DNA of 64,000 nucleotides from Albula goreensis (taxonomy: Eukaryota; Chordata; Actinopteri; Albuliformes; Albulidae). Below, piece after piece: positions 53,263 through 64,000 of the stretch; the stretch's first letter is position 1; the number at the start of each line of letters is the position of its first letter. Under the pieces are notes generated by a model that was not told the origin of the DNA, did no database searches, and saw nothing but the letters and a program-made list of their open reading frames with translations. The DNA lies in assembly GCA_022829145.1 (NCBI GenBank), contig CM040762.1, positions 24,546,436 through 24,610,435 of the forward strand, read 5' to 3'. The position numbers and the translations under genes are program-made.

Positions 53263-56157
53263 CAGCGCTGCCAACATGTGCAGCCCCGAGGGCGGAGAAT
53301 AGCGTGGTCAGATGACGCTAATGGCAACGCCGCGCCGCTCACGCATGGTCACTCTGCCGGTCCAGCGGACACTTTCATAAATCGTCTTGGAGAAGACACT
53401 GTTCTAGAATCTGTGTTGCCGTTTGAGTCTCAGTGGATAAGCATAGGATATGTACAGGGGAAGTCTGATCCTAGATCAGCATGCTGGCTCATGCTTTTTG
53501 AGAACGGCTTTGTTTTTTTGGATGCTGATTGGTTTGGGACATAGTGTTAATAACCTCTCCATAATAATCATGTCCACAGAAACGTATGGTATGTATAGGT
53601 TAGCAAAAGACATTTAGTAGCATAGGACTGTTTTCTTTTTGTCTATCTTTTCTTTCTTTCTCTTTTAAGCACAGGCTAACATCCTCAGCATTGGGTCATG
53701 AATTGGAGAGGAATCTTTTCCATTTGTGTGTGAGTATGTGAATACTGTATCTGAATGCGTTTGTTCAAGTGGGGCGATACAGGTCAACCTTGGGTGTAAG
53801 AATGAAAATTATATTTCTGTCACTTGTATGTTTATGCCTTTCTGATTTTGTTTCATGCAAGGGGTTACCATACCAGTATTTGCCTTATCTTGCTCCCATT
53901 GTATCATATTTTACCAGTACGTAATAAATTTTATAGATCCTCTCTGTGACTGTCTTTTAGAGGTCTGTCTGTCTGTCTGTGTTGTCTGCTGTGGAAAATG
54001 GTAGAGAGACTGAGGACCTTACCATGTAAATGGAAGTCACACACAGTGCGCTTAGTCTTATGGGACAAACACAAACTGAATGAGGTAGAGTAATCAGTAT
54101 GCATACAATCCTGGATTACTGAAACCAGAAATGTTTCAGCTATGGCAATCCATGCTCAGATCATGACTGTTTTAATATAGGCGTTTCAGGAACATTTTTT
54201 CACCTTTTGGGTTGAATGATTGTTTTAATTATCCTTCTGAACTAGAACGTTTATTGTAACCAGGATAGAATGTTCTTTTAAAATGAACTGAACATGAAGT
54301 ACGAAAAATGTTCTCGTTGAGTCTCCCCATACGACATATGGTACGGATGTCGGCGTAGTCGCTAAAGCGTGTGTAATAACTGGCTATAACCGCATGATGG
54401 CCTCAGAACATCAGTATGCAATAGAGAACTCCCTCTGTTAACCACTGTTGTGTCTTAAGACCGCATTGCACTCTTTCGAAAATGAACGTAACAAGGCAGG
54501 TTCCATGTGCATGTCAGTGTTTCTTTGTAGATGGTACATAAAGCGGAAGTTCACCTCAGGCTTGTGTCCTCTGTTTTAATGGCTTTGTCCAGTGCGCTAT
54601 GAATAGCAAGCGCGACACCTGGACGGAAATTCTACTCGCTGTAGGCTACGTGATTTAAAAATGGGGTGAGTACGTGCGCCCTTTAACGTTCATGCATATA
54701 TAGGAAAATGACAAATAGTTTCATCTACTGATTGTCAGAGAAAAAACAGTCTTCAGAAGCAAAGGTGGCCGTGTCAATTGCTGCATCAATACAACTATTT
54801 TTAAGAAAATAAAAGTGACAAAAGAATGGTTGCGGTGGAGTCATCTCGCCTACCTTATTTTTCGCATTAGGTTAAATTAGTTTGTTCCGTTTCTTACATG
54901 TACACCCTCGCCACCTCCCCACATGCCCCCTCCCTCCTCCTCCTCCTCCCGGCTCCGATTCGAATCACACCCATCGAACAGCGCGGTAGAAAATGCGAGA
55001 GCTACAGCAGCAGGCGGAATAGTGCTGGAATGCACCTTTCTCTCGTTCGAATCGTTAATAATAAGGCTTTGGAAATTTACATCCTCACATATAGGCTATT
55101 AGGCAGATTCTTAATCAGAGTTATTAGCTTGCTTCGTTAGTGATGTTTTGTCCGACCAGCAAATTGTCTACGACTAGAGGGGAACTAAATGGGTTTTTTT
55201 TTTCTTTTTCTGAAAAATAACTAGGATTTTTTTTAAATAAAAAAATAATATCTTAAAGGTAAATATAATGGCAGTCCGGGTGGTGGTGAGATTGTGCGCG
55301 CTATAAAGGTAGGTTGTCCTCGGTTGTTATGCTTATTTCACTGGAAAAACACGCATGTTCCGATGGTGGGTGTGTTACTGCATGCTTGTGCGTGAGGAGG
55401 TTCGGCCGAATTGGGAGACAAATAATTTGTATCTGCATTTGTGTCTACTTATTTGCATTGAACCCATCCCTTTAATTCAAAGAATATTTTAATTTTGATT
55501 TGGAGCACACACTTCTTATGAAATTAAAACATTCCATTTAGCAATGCTAACATCATGATAAATTTAACGTCCGTAAATTGTAGCCATGTAGTGTCACCTC
55601 AATATAACTCGTCGTCTCACTATTAAGTGATAAATGTACACCACCCGCCATCTCTCATTCCATTTGCCCTCTTTATTTTTTGTCGGTCGAAAGACCCCCC
55701 ACCCATACACACACACACACACATGCACTGTGTCTTTTACATCGCTACCTCACGATTCTTCCTATATCATGTTTAACGCAATATCAATGCATGTAATATT
55801 TGTCAGTTACACCAACACAAAATATGTCTAAACCACCTAAACAATAGCTGACAAGGCTTTTGATCTCCCTCAGTCAGTTTGGTTAGCAAAAACAGTCCAA
55901 ATTTAAAACGGAGATTTGAGCTTTGAGATGTAGACCTATAACCTTAAAGCTTGTGGGACTCAGTCTGCTTGTGTGTGCTGAAGTTGGAAAATTCTCTGGA
56001 AAAGTACTTGACATGCGACAGTATTTAATAATAGCATACAGGTTAGGTGATAAATCAGCTTGTCCTGTCCTTACTTCATTTGTAACCTCTGCTTCTCTGA
56101 CTCTTCCAGACATTGAGTTGGACAGGAGAGATACAGACAGCAACTTCTGCTTGTATC
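53263..56157. other. Upstream region of prrt2; candidate 5' UTR exon near 54900-55306
   Basis: No coding exon was recognised. A block with CTCC-rich and GC-richer sequence around 54900-55030 and a possible donor AAAG/GTAGGT at 55308 could be a noncoding first exon, because the coding exon has an acceptor (CTTCCAG, 56110) in front of its ATG. A (CA)n run is at 55710-55724. Confidence 0.35.
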
Positions 56158-57825
56158 ATGGCTGTTAACACCAGCACTACTCAGCCTCCTCTATCTCCGA
56201 GTGCTGTCCCTGCCGTGCTGCAGGAGGACCAGCTACGACAGTTAGAACATCCAGGGAACCTGCAACATCATGGGGAAACCAGCACTGCTCCTGATGTTCT
56301 TCAGCCAATCACGGAGGAGCAGAGCCTCACAACCGGCTCTTCTCCCCCTCACGCCAACGCTCAGGAGAAGGACTGGGCCGACGAGCAGCTGATCGTGGTC
56401 AACGAGAAGACAGACAAAAGTGAGGACATGTTTAAGTCGTTTCGTGGTTCTCCCACTCACTCTGCGCACGGGAGAAGTGCGAGAGGAGGATTGTATGTGT
56501 TTATGTGTCTGTGATTTATGTCTGTTTGTGTATGTCTGTGTGTCGCTGTCTGTACAAATTTATTGGAGTCTCTGCACTTTCTCCTCTGTGTGTGGGAGAT
56601 TTACCGTCACATGTCTTTCTCCGTCTCTCTCCAGGCAACGGAGTTTACCCGGGCCCCATCGATTCGCCACCCACGTCCTCCATCTCCTCCCCGCCGCGGC
56701 AGTCGCACCACAAACCCCACGGCCACTACCCAAATGGAAGGGCACGGGTGGGCAGCCGGTCGGGGTCGCTTAGCCATATGACGGCGTCGCCACGGCCATC
56801 CTTGTCCCGCCAGCCCAGCACGGTGACCGAGGGGCTGGCCGAGGCAGGAAAGCCTCGGGACTACCTGATCCTGGCCATCCTGTCCTGCTTCTGCCCACTT
56901 TGGCCTATCAACATTGTGGGGTTAGCTTTCTCTCTTATGGTGAGTAGAGAGAGGCGCTGTTGCTGCTGTCTGTGCAAGTATGGATGGGTCAGATCCGTTC
57001 CAATTCACTCAAGTGTAGGCAACGAAATTCAATAAAATTCATTAAGTGAAAAATGGAAGTAATGTCGTGTGGGAAGTTCTCTAAATTTCTACATTACATA
57101 ATAGTCTGATATACATTATTGATATGTATGTAAGGCTATAATGTAATGTATAAATTTATACATTATGAGTTGAATTAGAGTAATTTAGCTGATGCTGTTT
57201 GCCACAGTGACTTACGGTTGATTGGGTTGGCCAGGGGCCAATCATTCATGGGAGCAATGTGGGGTTGGGGGCCTTGCTTAAGGGCCCAACAGCAGTGGTG
57301 TTTTTGCTGTGGCTGGACTGGGGCTTGAACCACCAACCTTAGGTGTCTCAGTCATTTCCCTTAACCACTAGACTACAGGCTGTTGTTTCCTAAAGTGAAT
57401 TGAAATGGAGTTGATCCCCATACCCTGGTGCATATTATGGTTTCAGTTGAACATGAGCCATTGTTGTCTGCATATCAGCCTGAGTGGTGTGTCACCCTCT
57501 CTCCTCCAGTCCCGTAATAGCCTGCAGCAGGGAAACCTGGATGGGGCTCGCCGTCTCGGCCGGGTGGCCAAGGTCCTGTCGATGTTCTCAGTGGTCGGCG
57601 GGATTATCATCATCATCGCTCTCATCGTCATCAACTGGGGGCGTGAGTTCCTTTTCAGAGGCCAAAGGGTCACGTGAATCGAGTCTGACTGGATTTCATC
57701 TCTCTGTCTTCCAGTGTATTCATCAAATGCTTCTGAATATAGATAGAAAGTAGGTTTGTGTTTTTATAGTTTTTCATTCAGCACATATTTTCTTCTCTTT
57801 ATTTGCAGTTATCTTGAAGTCTTGA
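56158..57825 (+). CDS. prrt2: Proline-rich transmembrane protein 2-like, complete, four exons
   Basis: Presynaptic dispanin/CD225-family membrane protein; human PRRT2 interacts with the SNARE machinery and modulates sodium channels. Exons 56158-56419, 56635-56939, 57510-57642 and 57809-57825 join in phase to 238 codons plus stop. The N-terminal part (about residues 1-160) is Pro/Ser/Thr/Gln-rich and poorly conserved. The C-terminal core is diagnostic: [20 protein letters not shown] at about 160-179, a hydrophobic hairpin to about 189, then [20 protein letters not shown] (190-209), then a transmembrane helix ending [13 protein letters not shown] (about 220-233) and the short tail LILKS. The cytosolic loop and both membrane segments match the PRRT2 family closely. 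The N-terminal region is shorter than the human protein's (340 aa in total). The start ATG is the first in frame after the acceptor at 56110. IFITM and PRRT1/SYNDIG relatives are less likely given the loop sequence and linkage to mvp. Confidence 0.93.
57184..57380 (-). repeat. SINE family A, minus orientation, inside prrt2 intron 2
   Basis: CCACAGTGACTTACGGTTG, GGGCCCAACAGCAGTGGTG, GGGGCTTGAACCACCAACCT and TAACCACTAGACTACAGGC repeat the order seen at 20667 and 37341. The head ends about 130 bp before exon 57510. Confidence 0.8.
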
Positions 57826-60775
57826 CCAGGATTTGCAAACAAACCATGATCGCGATATTCCCACCATTTTCACGTGAGATGTGACACAACATATTCTCCA
57901 CACTTTATCCAAAATTATAATCTTCTGCTCTTCAAACAAGTTATTTTCATCTGAGGATGGTCCTCTACCACCTACGAAGATCACCATGAACACGTTTTAG
58001 GACTGTTGGACCAGCACAACCCAAAGCAACTCATTTACAAACTCATTATTCAAAACAACAGGTACGATGATCACGGAAAAGAACAACGGGGCTCTCCTTC
58101 ACAAGTAAACGCAGTCCAGACAGAACTTTTGCGAGTCCATCACATCATTTACGTAAATTCCATGTGCCAAAATCATCATGCAACTCATCTGGAGGCAAGC
58201 GAAAACCGAAGACAATAAGGGACACGTCATAAATCCATAACTAATGTGAGAGACTTTAAAAAAAACAATAATATGAACATGGCACCTGAAATGGAGGCTA
58301 TGACATTGTAAAGGGCACAACGCGGGAGAAAAAACACTTGATATGGGGTGCTGAACCCCCTGGATATTTCGCAACATGTAACCTGACCCACCTGGTGGAA
58401 TCTTTTGGACACATTGAGTGATTTTTTGGCAGCGCGTCGAAGCCCTGTGCACGGATTTGGTGCCTGACGTCAAGGGTTTCCGTCCACAGACATTTGCAAA
58501 GGCCCACGCCGAAGGGGGCGAGCCTGAAGACATGAGATCTTCAGGCATAGGACCTCACAAGGTACTGCCAGGTCAGTCATTGGCTGTCCTCAAAGAGGCG
58601 GAGCTGAGAAAAGGTGCATGGGTAGAGACAGATGGATGTCACCCCCCAGGAGCACAAAGACAGAATGGGTTTTAAAAATCACATGCCAAAAGCTTTGTCT
58701 CCACATCTGTCTCCAAAATTAATAACACAGAGAAAGTATCATTAATGAAAGATCATGGATATCAGCTTAATGTGCAAAATACACGTACTGTTAAATGTAA
58801 GGTCTTTACAGATATATACACTGCTTTACGATAGTAGTATCAGCATCTCTGTGGTGATAAAAGAAAGCAGAAAACACTTTAAAACAGCCTGATATATTCT
58901 GCTTTGATGGACACTTCTTAGAAAAATGAATGTAAATGATCTAGTTTCCGCAATTGTTTGAACCAATGACAGTTAAGCGACTTTATGAGTTATGGTTGTG
59001 CATTATGGGAGCCTTTTCTCCAGGATGTAGTAGTGTTCCTTACATATGAGTAGATGTGTAGTCTACATGATGCACCCCTTTCTTTGCATGTGACTCAGAG
59101 CTCTGTGCAGGGTTGATCACGCTGTACGGACTGGTACTGTAGAATGGGGCATCGCTATCAGTTAAAGCTTTTCACCCCCTTCATATAACGAAAGCCCAAG
59201 TCACATCTAAAAAAAAAAAAAAAAAAAAAAGCTTGAATGAGTTGTTGTTTGCAATTAAACATTAGCATTAGGAGCGAACATTTTCATCATTATATAAGAT
59301 GTCAATCTGCTCACTTTATTTTGGCCTGTATCCAATTTGTAAAGAGCTTTGAGAGTAGTGGACTGTGGCAGAACTCAGATTTTTTTTTTGCCAAACCTGG
59401 AGCTCAAGTTTAAATGGCGTGGCAGGCTTATCGGTCGCTAAACCCTGTCTAAACGTCTTTGTTGACATCTTGGTTAAATGTAGGTAGATTTGAGCCCGTA
59501 CCAGCATTTAAAAAAAAAAATCTGACATGTAAGGTTATCTTCTCCAAACAGAGTTTTTGACGTGTGACACCGTTGGGTGTATATTGCTTTCATATAATTG
59601 GTGCTAGTATGTTTACCTGAGGATATTAACAAGCAGTGGGCTTTGAGGTGGAAGTGTGCTTACAGTCAACTGTCCAGCTCATATTCAGTGAAGACGTCTG
59701 TCGCATGCCTTCTCTTTAAGATTAGCAAAATTGTATACATGTGAATTATGGCTTGATCTGGCTGTTTTACCGCAGTGCATAATGATGTAACCACCATGCA
59801 TTATCTGTTATCTCAGAGAAACGCATATGTATATTATAAATCACAATGATTACTGTACATCTGACTGTTATCATTTATGCATATTATTGTTATGCTATCC
59901 AAGTGAAGCTATTTACGAAAGGACTGCTATACCAGTTCCTTGATTATTTATTAAGGTATTGATTATTTTTAAATGAAAATTGAAAATAGAATAGTGATGC
60001 ACACCTGAATCGACATAGCACACATTCACTATATTTAGTCATTATTTTGCTGTTAAAATGTAAAAAAAAAATATCGGAACATAATCTCAGCATGTCTACT
60101 GGCATGTTTACTCTTATTAATCCAAAAAATGATATATCCACTATACTGAAGCTATCCTATGCTAAAATGACTGTGAGGAAAATGTGACAATATATGCTAG
60201 AATGTAATAACTATATGTTTAGTGGCATGCTTTCAATGCCAGCGGCAAATATCTTTAGTCAGGTTTATTTATACCTTTTTTTCCTCATATTTACTTCATT
60301 TGATTTGTTTACTCGATAGAAGTCATATAAATTATTTCTGCTTATCCTGTTTGTTCTGTTTAGAGTTTTCACTCGTAACTGATTTCAGTCCTCTCCAATT
60401 ATTTAATATTCTTGTCCTAATTAAATTTTATTTCCATAATTATAGTTTTTTGACTAACTGGAAAATATTTCCATAGCAGCCCTGTTTGAGTTGTTGCAAG
60501 AGAGGAAAGGTAACATTTTTCAAACTGAAATTCTTGGGAGATACATTCTAACATACAGAACATACCGGAGAAAAATATCTCCCTCCCAACCGTTACATTT
60601 CTGTCAGGTATTACCATTATTTCTACATTTATTGGCTTTATACAATGCCTGTGCATGCCCTAGACTGGTTTGGTAAGTAAAATATATCTGAAACTATAGA
60701 TATTCAGATAAACCTACCTACAATTTGTGAGCATTTTCAAGAATTACCAATAAATAGTAATGTAATGGGCTCTGG
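57826..60775 (+). other. Probable long 3' UTR of prrt2
   Basis: No coding exon was recognised. The stretch is AT-rich with poly-A at 59209-59231. The first clear AATAAA noticed is at 60749, so the UTR could be about 2.9 kb; alternative shorter ends are possible. Confidence 0.4.
60749..60754 (+). terminator. Candidate poly(A) signal of prrt2
   Basis: AATAAA is followed 35-130 bp later by GT-rich sequence (GTTGTTGTGTC, GTGTGTCTGTGTGGTTGG), the usual layout of a cleavage site. Confidence 0.4.
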
Positions 60776-61035
60776 AGTCATTAATGTTGTTGTGTCTATT
60801 GATACTTGATAATTATGTTTGTCTGAGCATGGGCCACTGGGATGGTGTGTCTGTGTGGTTGGTTTGTCTGGTGGTCTGCATTTGTGTTCTAAGATGTTTC
60901 AGTTGCCTGGGAAACCGTTGACAGGGAGAGAGGAAAAACCAAGAACCGTCAGCTGAGGAGAAAGGACCGACTTCAGTGTGAGGAAAAATCTATTTAGTCC
61001 GAACCACATGAATAATTGAAATATTCTGAGAGACG

Positions 61036-61071
<36 letters not shown>

Positions 61072-62414
61072 AAGAGACAGAATGGTGAAGAGAGGGAAGC
61101 AAAAAAAAGGAATACAGAGTGTGTGTACATCAGGGCGGGGAGGAGGGGGAGGTAGACTAAAAGCTGCTATATCAAATGCACATGTTGATAGACTGTGATT
61201 CAAAACACCTGAGGAAGCACAATAGATGGCCTTTCTGTGCAAAACAAGGGGCCAGAACAAAAACAGAAAAAGAGGGAAAGAATATGATCCCATAGTCATG
61301 ACAGATTCAAAGGAAATGGAAGCAGAACAGATATTCAAGCGCTATCGAGCAAACACGGCACACCAAATGAGTAACAGACCAGGGTATTATTTTTCTTTTC
61401 GCTCCGCAGGCTGCATGGAACAATGGCTTGTTCACGTCGGTCCCAAAATATTCATCATTTTTGTTTTATGTTCGGTATGACCCATACTGTCCTTATTAAT
61501 GACAGAGCCCATGGAGATTTAATGAATAAAAAATGGATGAGCTTTGAGGAAAGAAGACACCATTTCCTCTGTTGAGCTGCTGTCTGAAATATTCTGCAGG
61601 AGAGATAGGATACTAGGCATCTGCAATGGTGATGCGTGTGGGTTTAATTGTATCCTTTGAGGGGGAACAAAAATCGGATATGTTTCACAAGGTTGTTTCC
61701 TTATAATATTACATTCAAAACATAATATTCTGAGCCATCAGCATTATCCATAAGAAAACTCAATCGCAGTCTGACTCAGTAGATTTGGTGCCAAGCTAAT
61801 GCTGCCACTAGTATATCTGAGAAACTACAGAAATATACAACGCCTGCTACGAACGGAAAAATCGGACACCATCTTAGTCTTATACTGAAACGCCAACTTC
61901 AGAATGACAAAACAGTACTGAAAAGCGAAGGTATTACACACATCGATTGCTGGTAGTGTGTGGCTTTGGGATTTTCAGAAGAAGGCAGCAAAAGTGCGTT
62001 CGTTGGCGTGTTTATCATGAGTGTTTGTGACGTTTGAATCGGGTGCAAACACCCTTTTATACATAAATCAGGAACTGGCTGACTGGTTACATTTGTAAAT
62101 CCATAAATCTGTCTGCTGTTACATTGCATCTGTGATTTGTTCTCACCAACCAGAGTTATTTGACAAGAGGCAGGCCAGATCTCCCCCAGGATGAATGAAT
62201 GTTCAGGATACACACTGCGGAGTATAATTTTATCATCATTTTGCAGTAAATATGAAAGTATAAGATTGTGTCTTACCTATTTACCAACTGTTTTCCAGGT
62301 CCAGTGTATGAAATAATTTTGATTGCAAAGCTAACATATGTAGCAAAGTAACATCTTGTCATGCCTAGTGCAATAAAGACCTATATCCTCAATGGCACTG
62401 CATAATCCATTATC

Positions 62415-62580
62415 TTTTTCCCACCCAAACTCAGCTGTGACAATTAGTTTCAAGCAGCAACCTTCTCCCACCAACTGTGGAGCAGGAAGCCATGAGCATC
62501 ACTCCTCTGATTCAAAACAAACCCTTGATTCTTTCCATTGCTCCTGACACACCACTATTTACATACTACCTGGTGTTAGA
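62415..62580 (-). repeat. Probable degraded SINE family B piece
   Basis: TTTTTCCCACCCAAACTCAG, GGAGCAGGAAGCCATGAGCA and a following CTGACACACCAC segment echo the order at 29340-29460, with much divergence. Confidence 0.4.
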
Positions 62581-63424
62581 TTTGAATTAGGTACACTTTC
62601 CTTCCTTTCTGTTTGTCACCTTCTTTGAGCTGACAAGGAGGGCAGGGCTTACAGGTAGCAGGTGTCATGTGACTTCCCAGTGGATGAGTCATGTGACTCA
62701 TGAGAGAAAAGGAGGGCTCTGATTCTGGAGTGTGTTCCAGTACTCAAATTTGTCTCCCCTTTCCTCTCCTCCTTTCTTCCGTGCCCCAGAAACTGATCTG
62801 TGTTCTTCTTCCCTCCACTGTTCCAAAAAGGTAGGAAATGAAATTTTGCCTCCTCCGCTTGTCTCCTCCTTTCCTCCAAATGAAGGATACATCAGGATTG
62901 TCTTAGGTATCCTCGGAACCAGTCGAAGTTACACGACTCCATCAATAGCTGAGATCGACTTTCATGAATAGCTAATTGAATTAGCTATTCAAATTTTCGT
63001 TTCATCTCCTCCTTTCCTCCACTCCTTTCCTCCACATAGGAACGCACCCCTGGTCTCAAGAGCACACGGACTCCCGAGAAGCCGTCTTAACTACTGAAAT
63101 TGCCTAAAGACCTGTCCTTTAATATTTTCATTTGTAACTGTCGCTCATTGTTTTGGATCCAATTCCCACCATTAAAAAAAAACTTGAATGACAGACTGTG
63201 TCCCATCGAAGTGTCTGCACGCTTCACCCATGCGTGGTGCCGCCTGGGCTGGCCAACCTGAAGGCCCAGAGAAGATCCATCTCCCTGAGACCAGCGTTAA
63301 GCCTCTGTCTCCTCTTCACGTAGCGTCAGCTCTTCTTTAATCTGCTTGTTACACACACTCACACCATTTTTGGTTAGGGAAGAGAGTTAGTTGGAAATTA
63401 TAGCTATTCACTCTTTCACGTAAC

Positions 63425-63545
63425 ACTGTGAAGTAAGCACATACTCGATTCATGCATCTACAGGCACCTGGCCAGCTAGGACTGGCCACTAGAGAGCAAT
63501 GAGGCTAATAAACCTAAACATCTTCACTGCTATCTTCCCTGTCAA
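63425..63545 (-). repeat. SINE family B fragment
   Basis: CTACAGGCACCTGGCCAGCT then GGCCACTAGAGAGCAATGAG matches the body of copies at 3720-3760 and 29510-29545. Confidence 0.55.
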
Positions 63546-64000
63546 GGCTAAGACAGCTGTTTCCTCACCAGTTCGGGCCTCTGGCCAAGCCACATCCCTC
63601 CACTCTGAAATGTAACGCTCAGATCCCTCTGTAGTGAAGGAAAGAGTTAGAATTATAATTATTAATTATAGTTTAGTGTTGGCAAAAAAGGTGGATTATT
63701 TGATGTAATCCAACCATTTAACTGAATTACATTATCTAGAATGGGATTCCCAAAGCAATCACAACAGTTGGAGAAAGATCTTTAATTTACTTTGAATTCA
63801 CAGTGTAACACAAGAAGAAGCAGCCATCCAAGGAATATCAATCAGCCAATATACTCGATCCAATATTTGTAGAATACTTCATTTGCAGAACTTGTATATT
63901 TTCTCTGACTAGTAACAGATAGCCGATGGTTTAGATTATGTCGTTCCTAGTTAGGATTTGGGAAATCAAAATGAAAGATCTGAATCATAGACTCTCCTTT

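Larger units (their letters stand above)
60776..64000. other. Intergenic right flank, no recognised gene
   Basis: It contains a (GA)n run at 61041-61069 and GA-rich flanks. Purine/pyrimidine-rich stretches CTCCTTTCCTCC recur at 62760-62780, 62865-62880 and 63005-63035. SINE-like pieces are listed separately. No exon chain was seen. Confidence 0.45.

Noticed and set aside
57300-57380. tRNA-like sequence on the minus strand in prrt2 intron 2
   Set aside because: It is the head of a SINE present in at least three copies with the same fish-type tail.
56876-57650. IFITM-type interferon-induced protein
   Set aside because: The two-helix core is of the CD225 superfamily, but the [20 protein letters not shown] loop and C-terminus fit PRRT2, as does linkage to mvp.
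61016-61198. Arg/Glu-rich ORF over the GA repeat
   Set aside because: Simple-sequence artefact of (GA)n.

Overview
This window is vertebrate genomic DNA, almost certainly from a teleost fish. Short exons with clean GT/AG boundaries sit in kilobase-scale introns, the DNA is rich in dinucleotide microsatellites, and it carries tRNA-derived SINEs with a fish-type tail plus Tc1, Tigger/pogo and hAT remnants. The gene content matches the block that in mammals is human 16p11.2 (TLCD3B/FAM57B, MVP, KIF22, PRRT2), with a Nemo-like kinase gene next to it that is not part of the mammalian block. All recognised genes lie on the + strand. The species cannot be told from the sequence. All family assignments come from remembered protein motifs, not from a search.

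Layout: (1) 1-7.4 kb, the 3' part of a Nemo-like kinase gene (nine exons; the N-terminal exon lies left of the window). Its introns hold SINEs, a duplicated AT-rich module, a Tigger relic and a mariner-like MITE. (2) 7.4-15.5 kb, no recognised exons, with a dead Tc1-like transposase on the - strand. (3) 15.5-22.7 kb, a complete six-exon tlcd3b (TLC-domain, 300 codons) whose second intron carries a 36-unit, 31-bp minisatellite. (4) 22.7-29.1 kb, 3' flank of tlcd3b, a hAT transposase relic and an unexplained 223-codon minus-strand ORF. (5) 29.1-42.6 kb, mvp (major vault protein), 16 coding exons. (6) 47.1-53.3 kb, seven collinear but broken exon relics of the chromokinesin gene kif22. (7) 56.2-57.8 kb, a compact prrt2-like gene (238 codons) with a long 3' flank. 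(8) 60.8-64 kb, intergenic with SINEs.

The genes do not form one pathway. NLK is a MAPK-like kinase acting in Wnt and other signalling, TLCD3B is a membrane TLC-domain protein linked to ceramide, MVP builds the vault particle, KIF22 would be a spindle/chromosome-arm motor, and PRRT2 is a presynaptic membrane protein. Their linkage is ancestral synteny.

The most notable points are the decayed kif22, single small frameshifts in the otherwise intact nlk and mvp reading frames (true lesions or assembly indels), the minisatellite made of tandem 3'-splice-site look-alikes, a near-identical 160-bp duplication shared by the last mvp intron and the kif22 relic, and Tigger copies that resemble mammalian Tigger consensus sequences.
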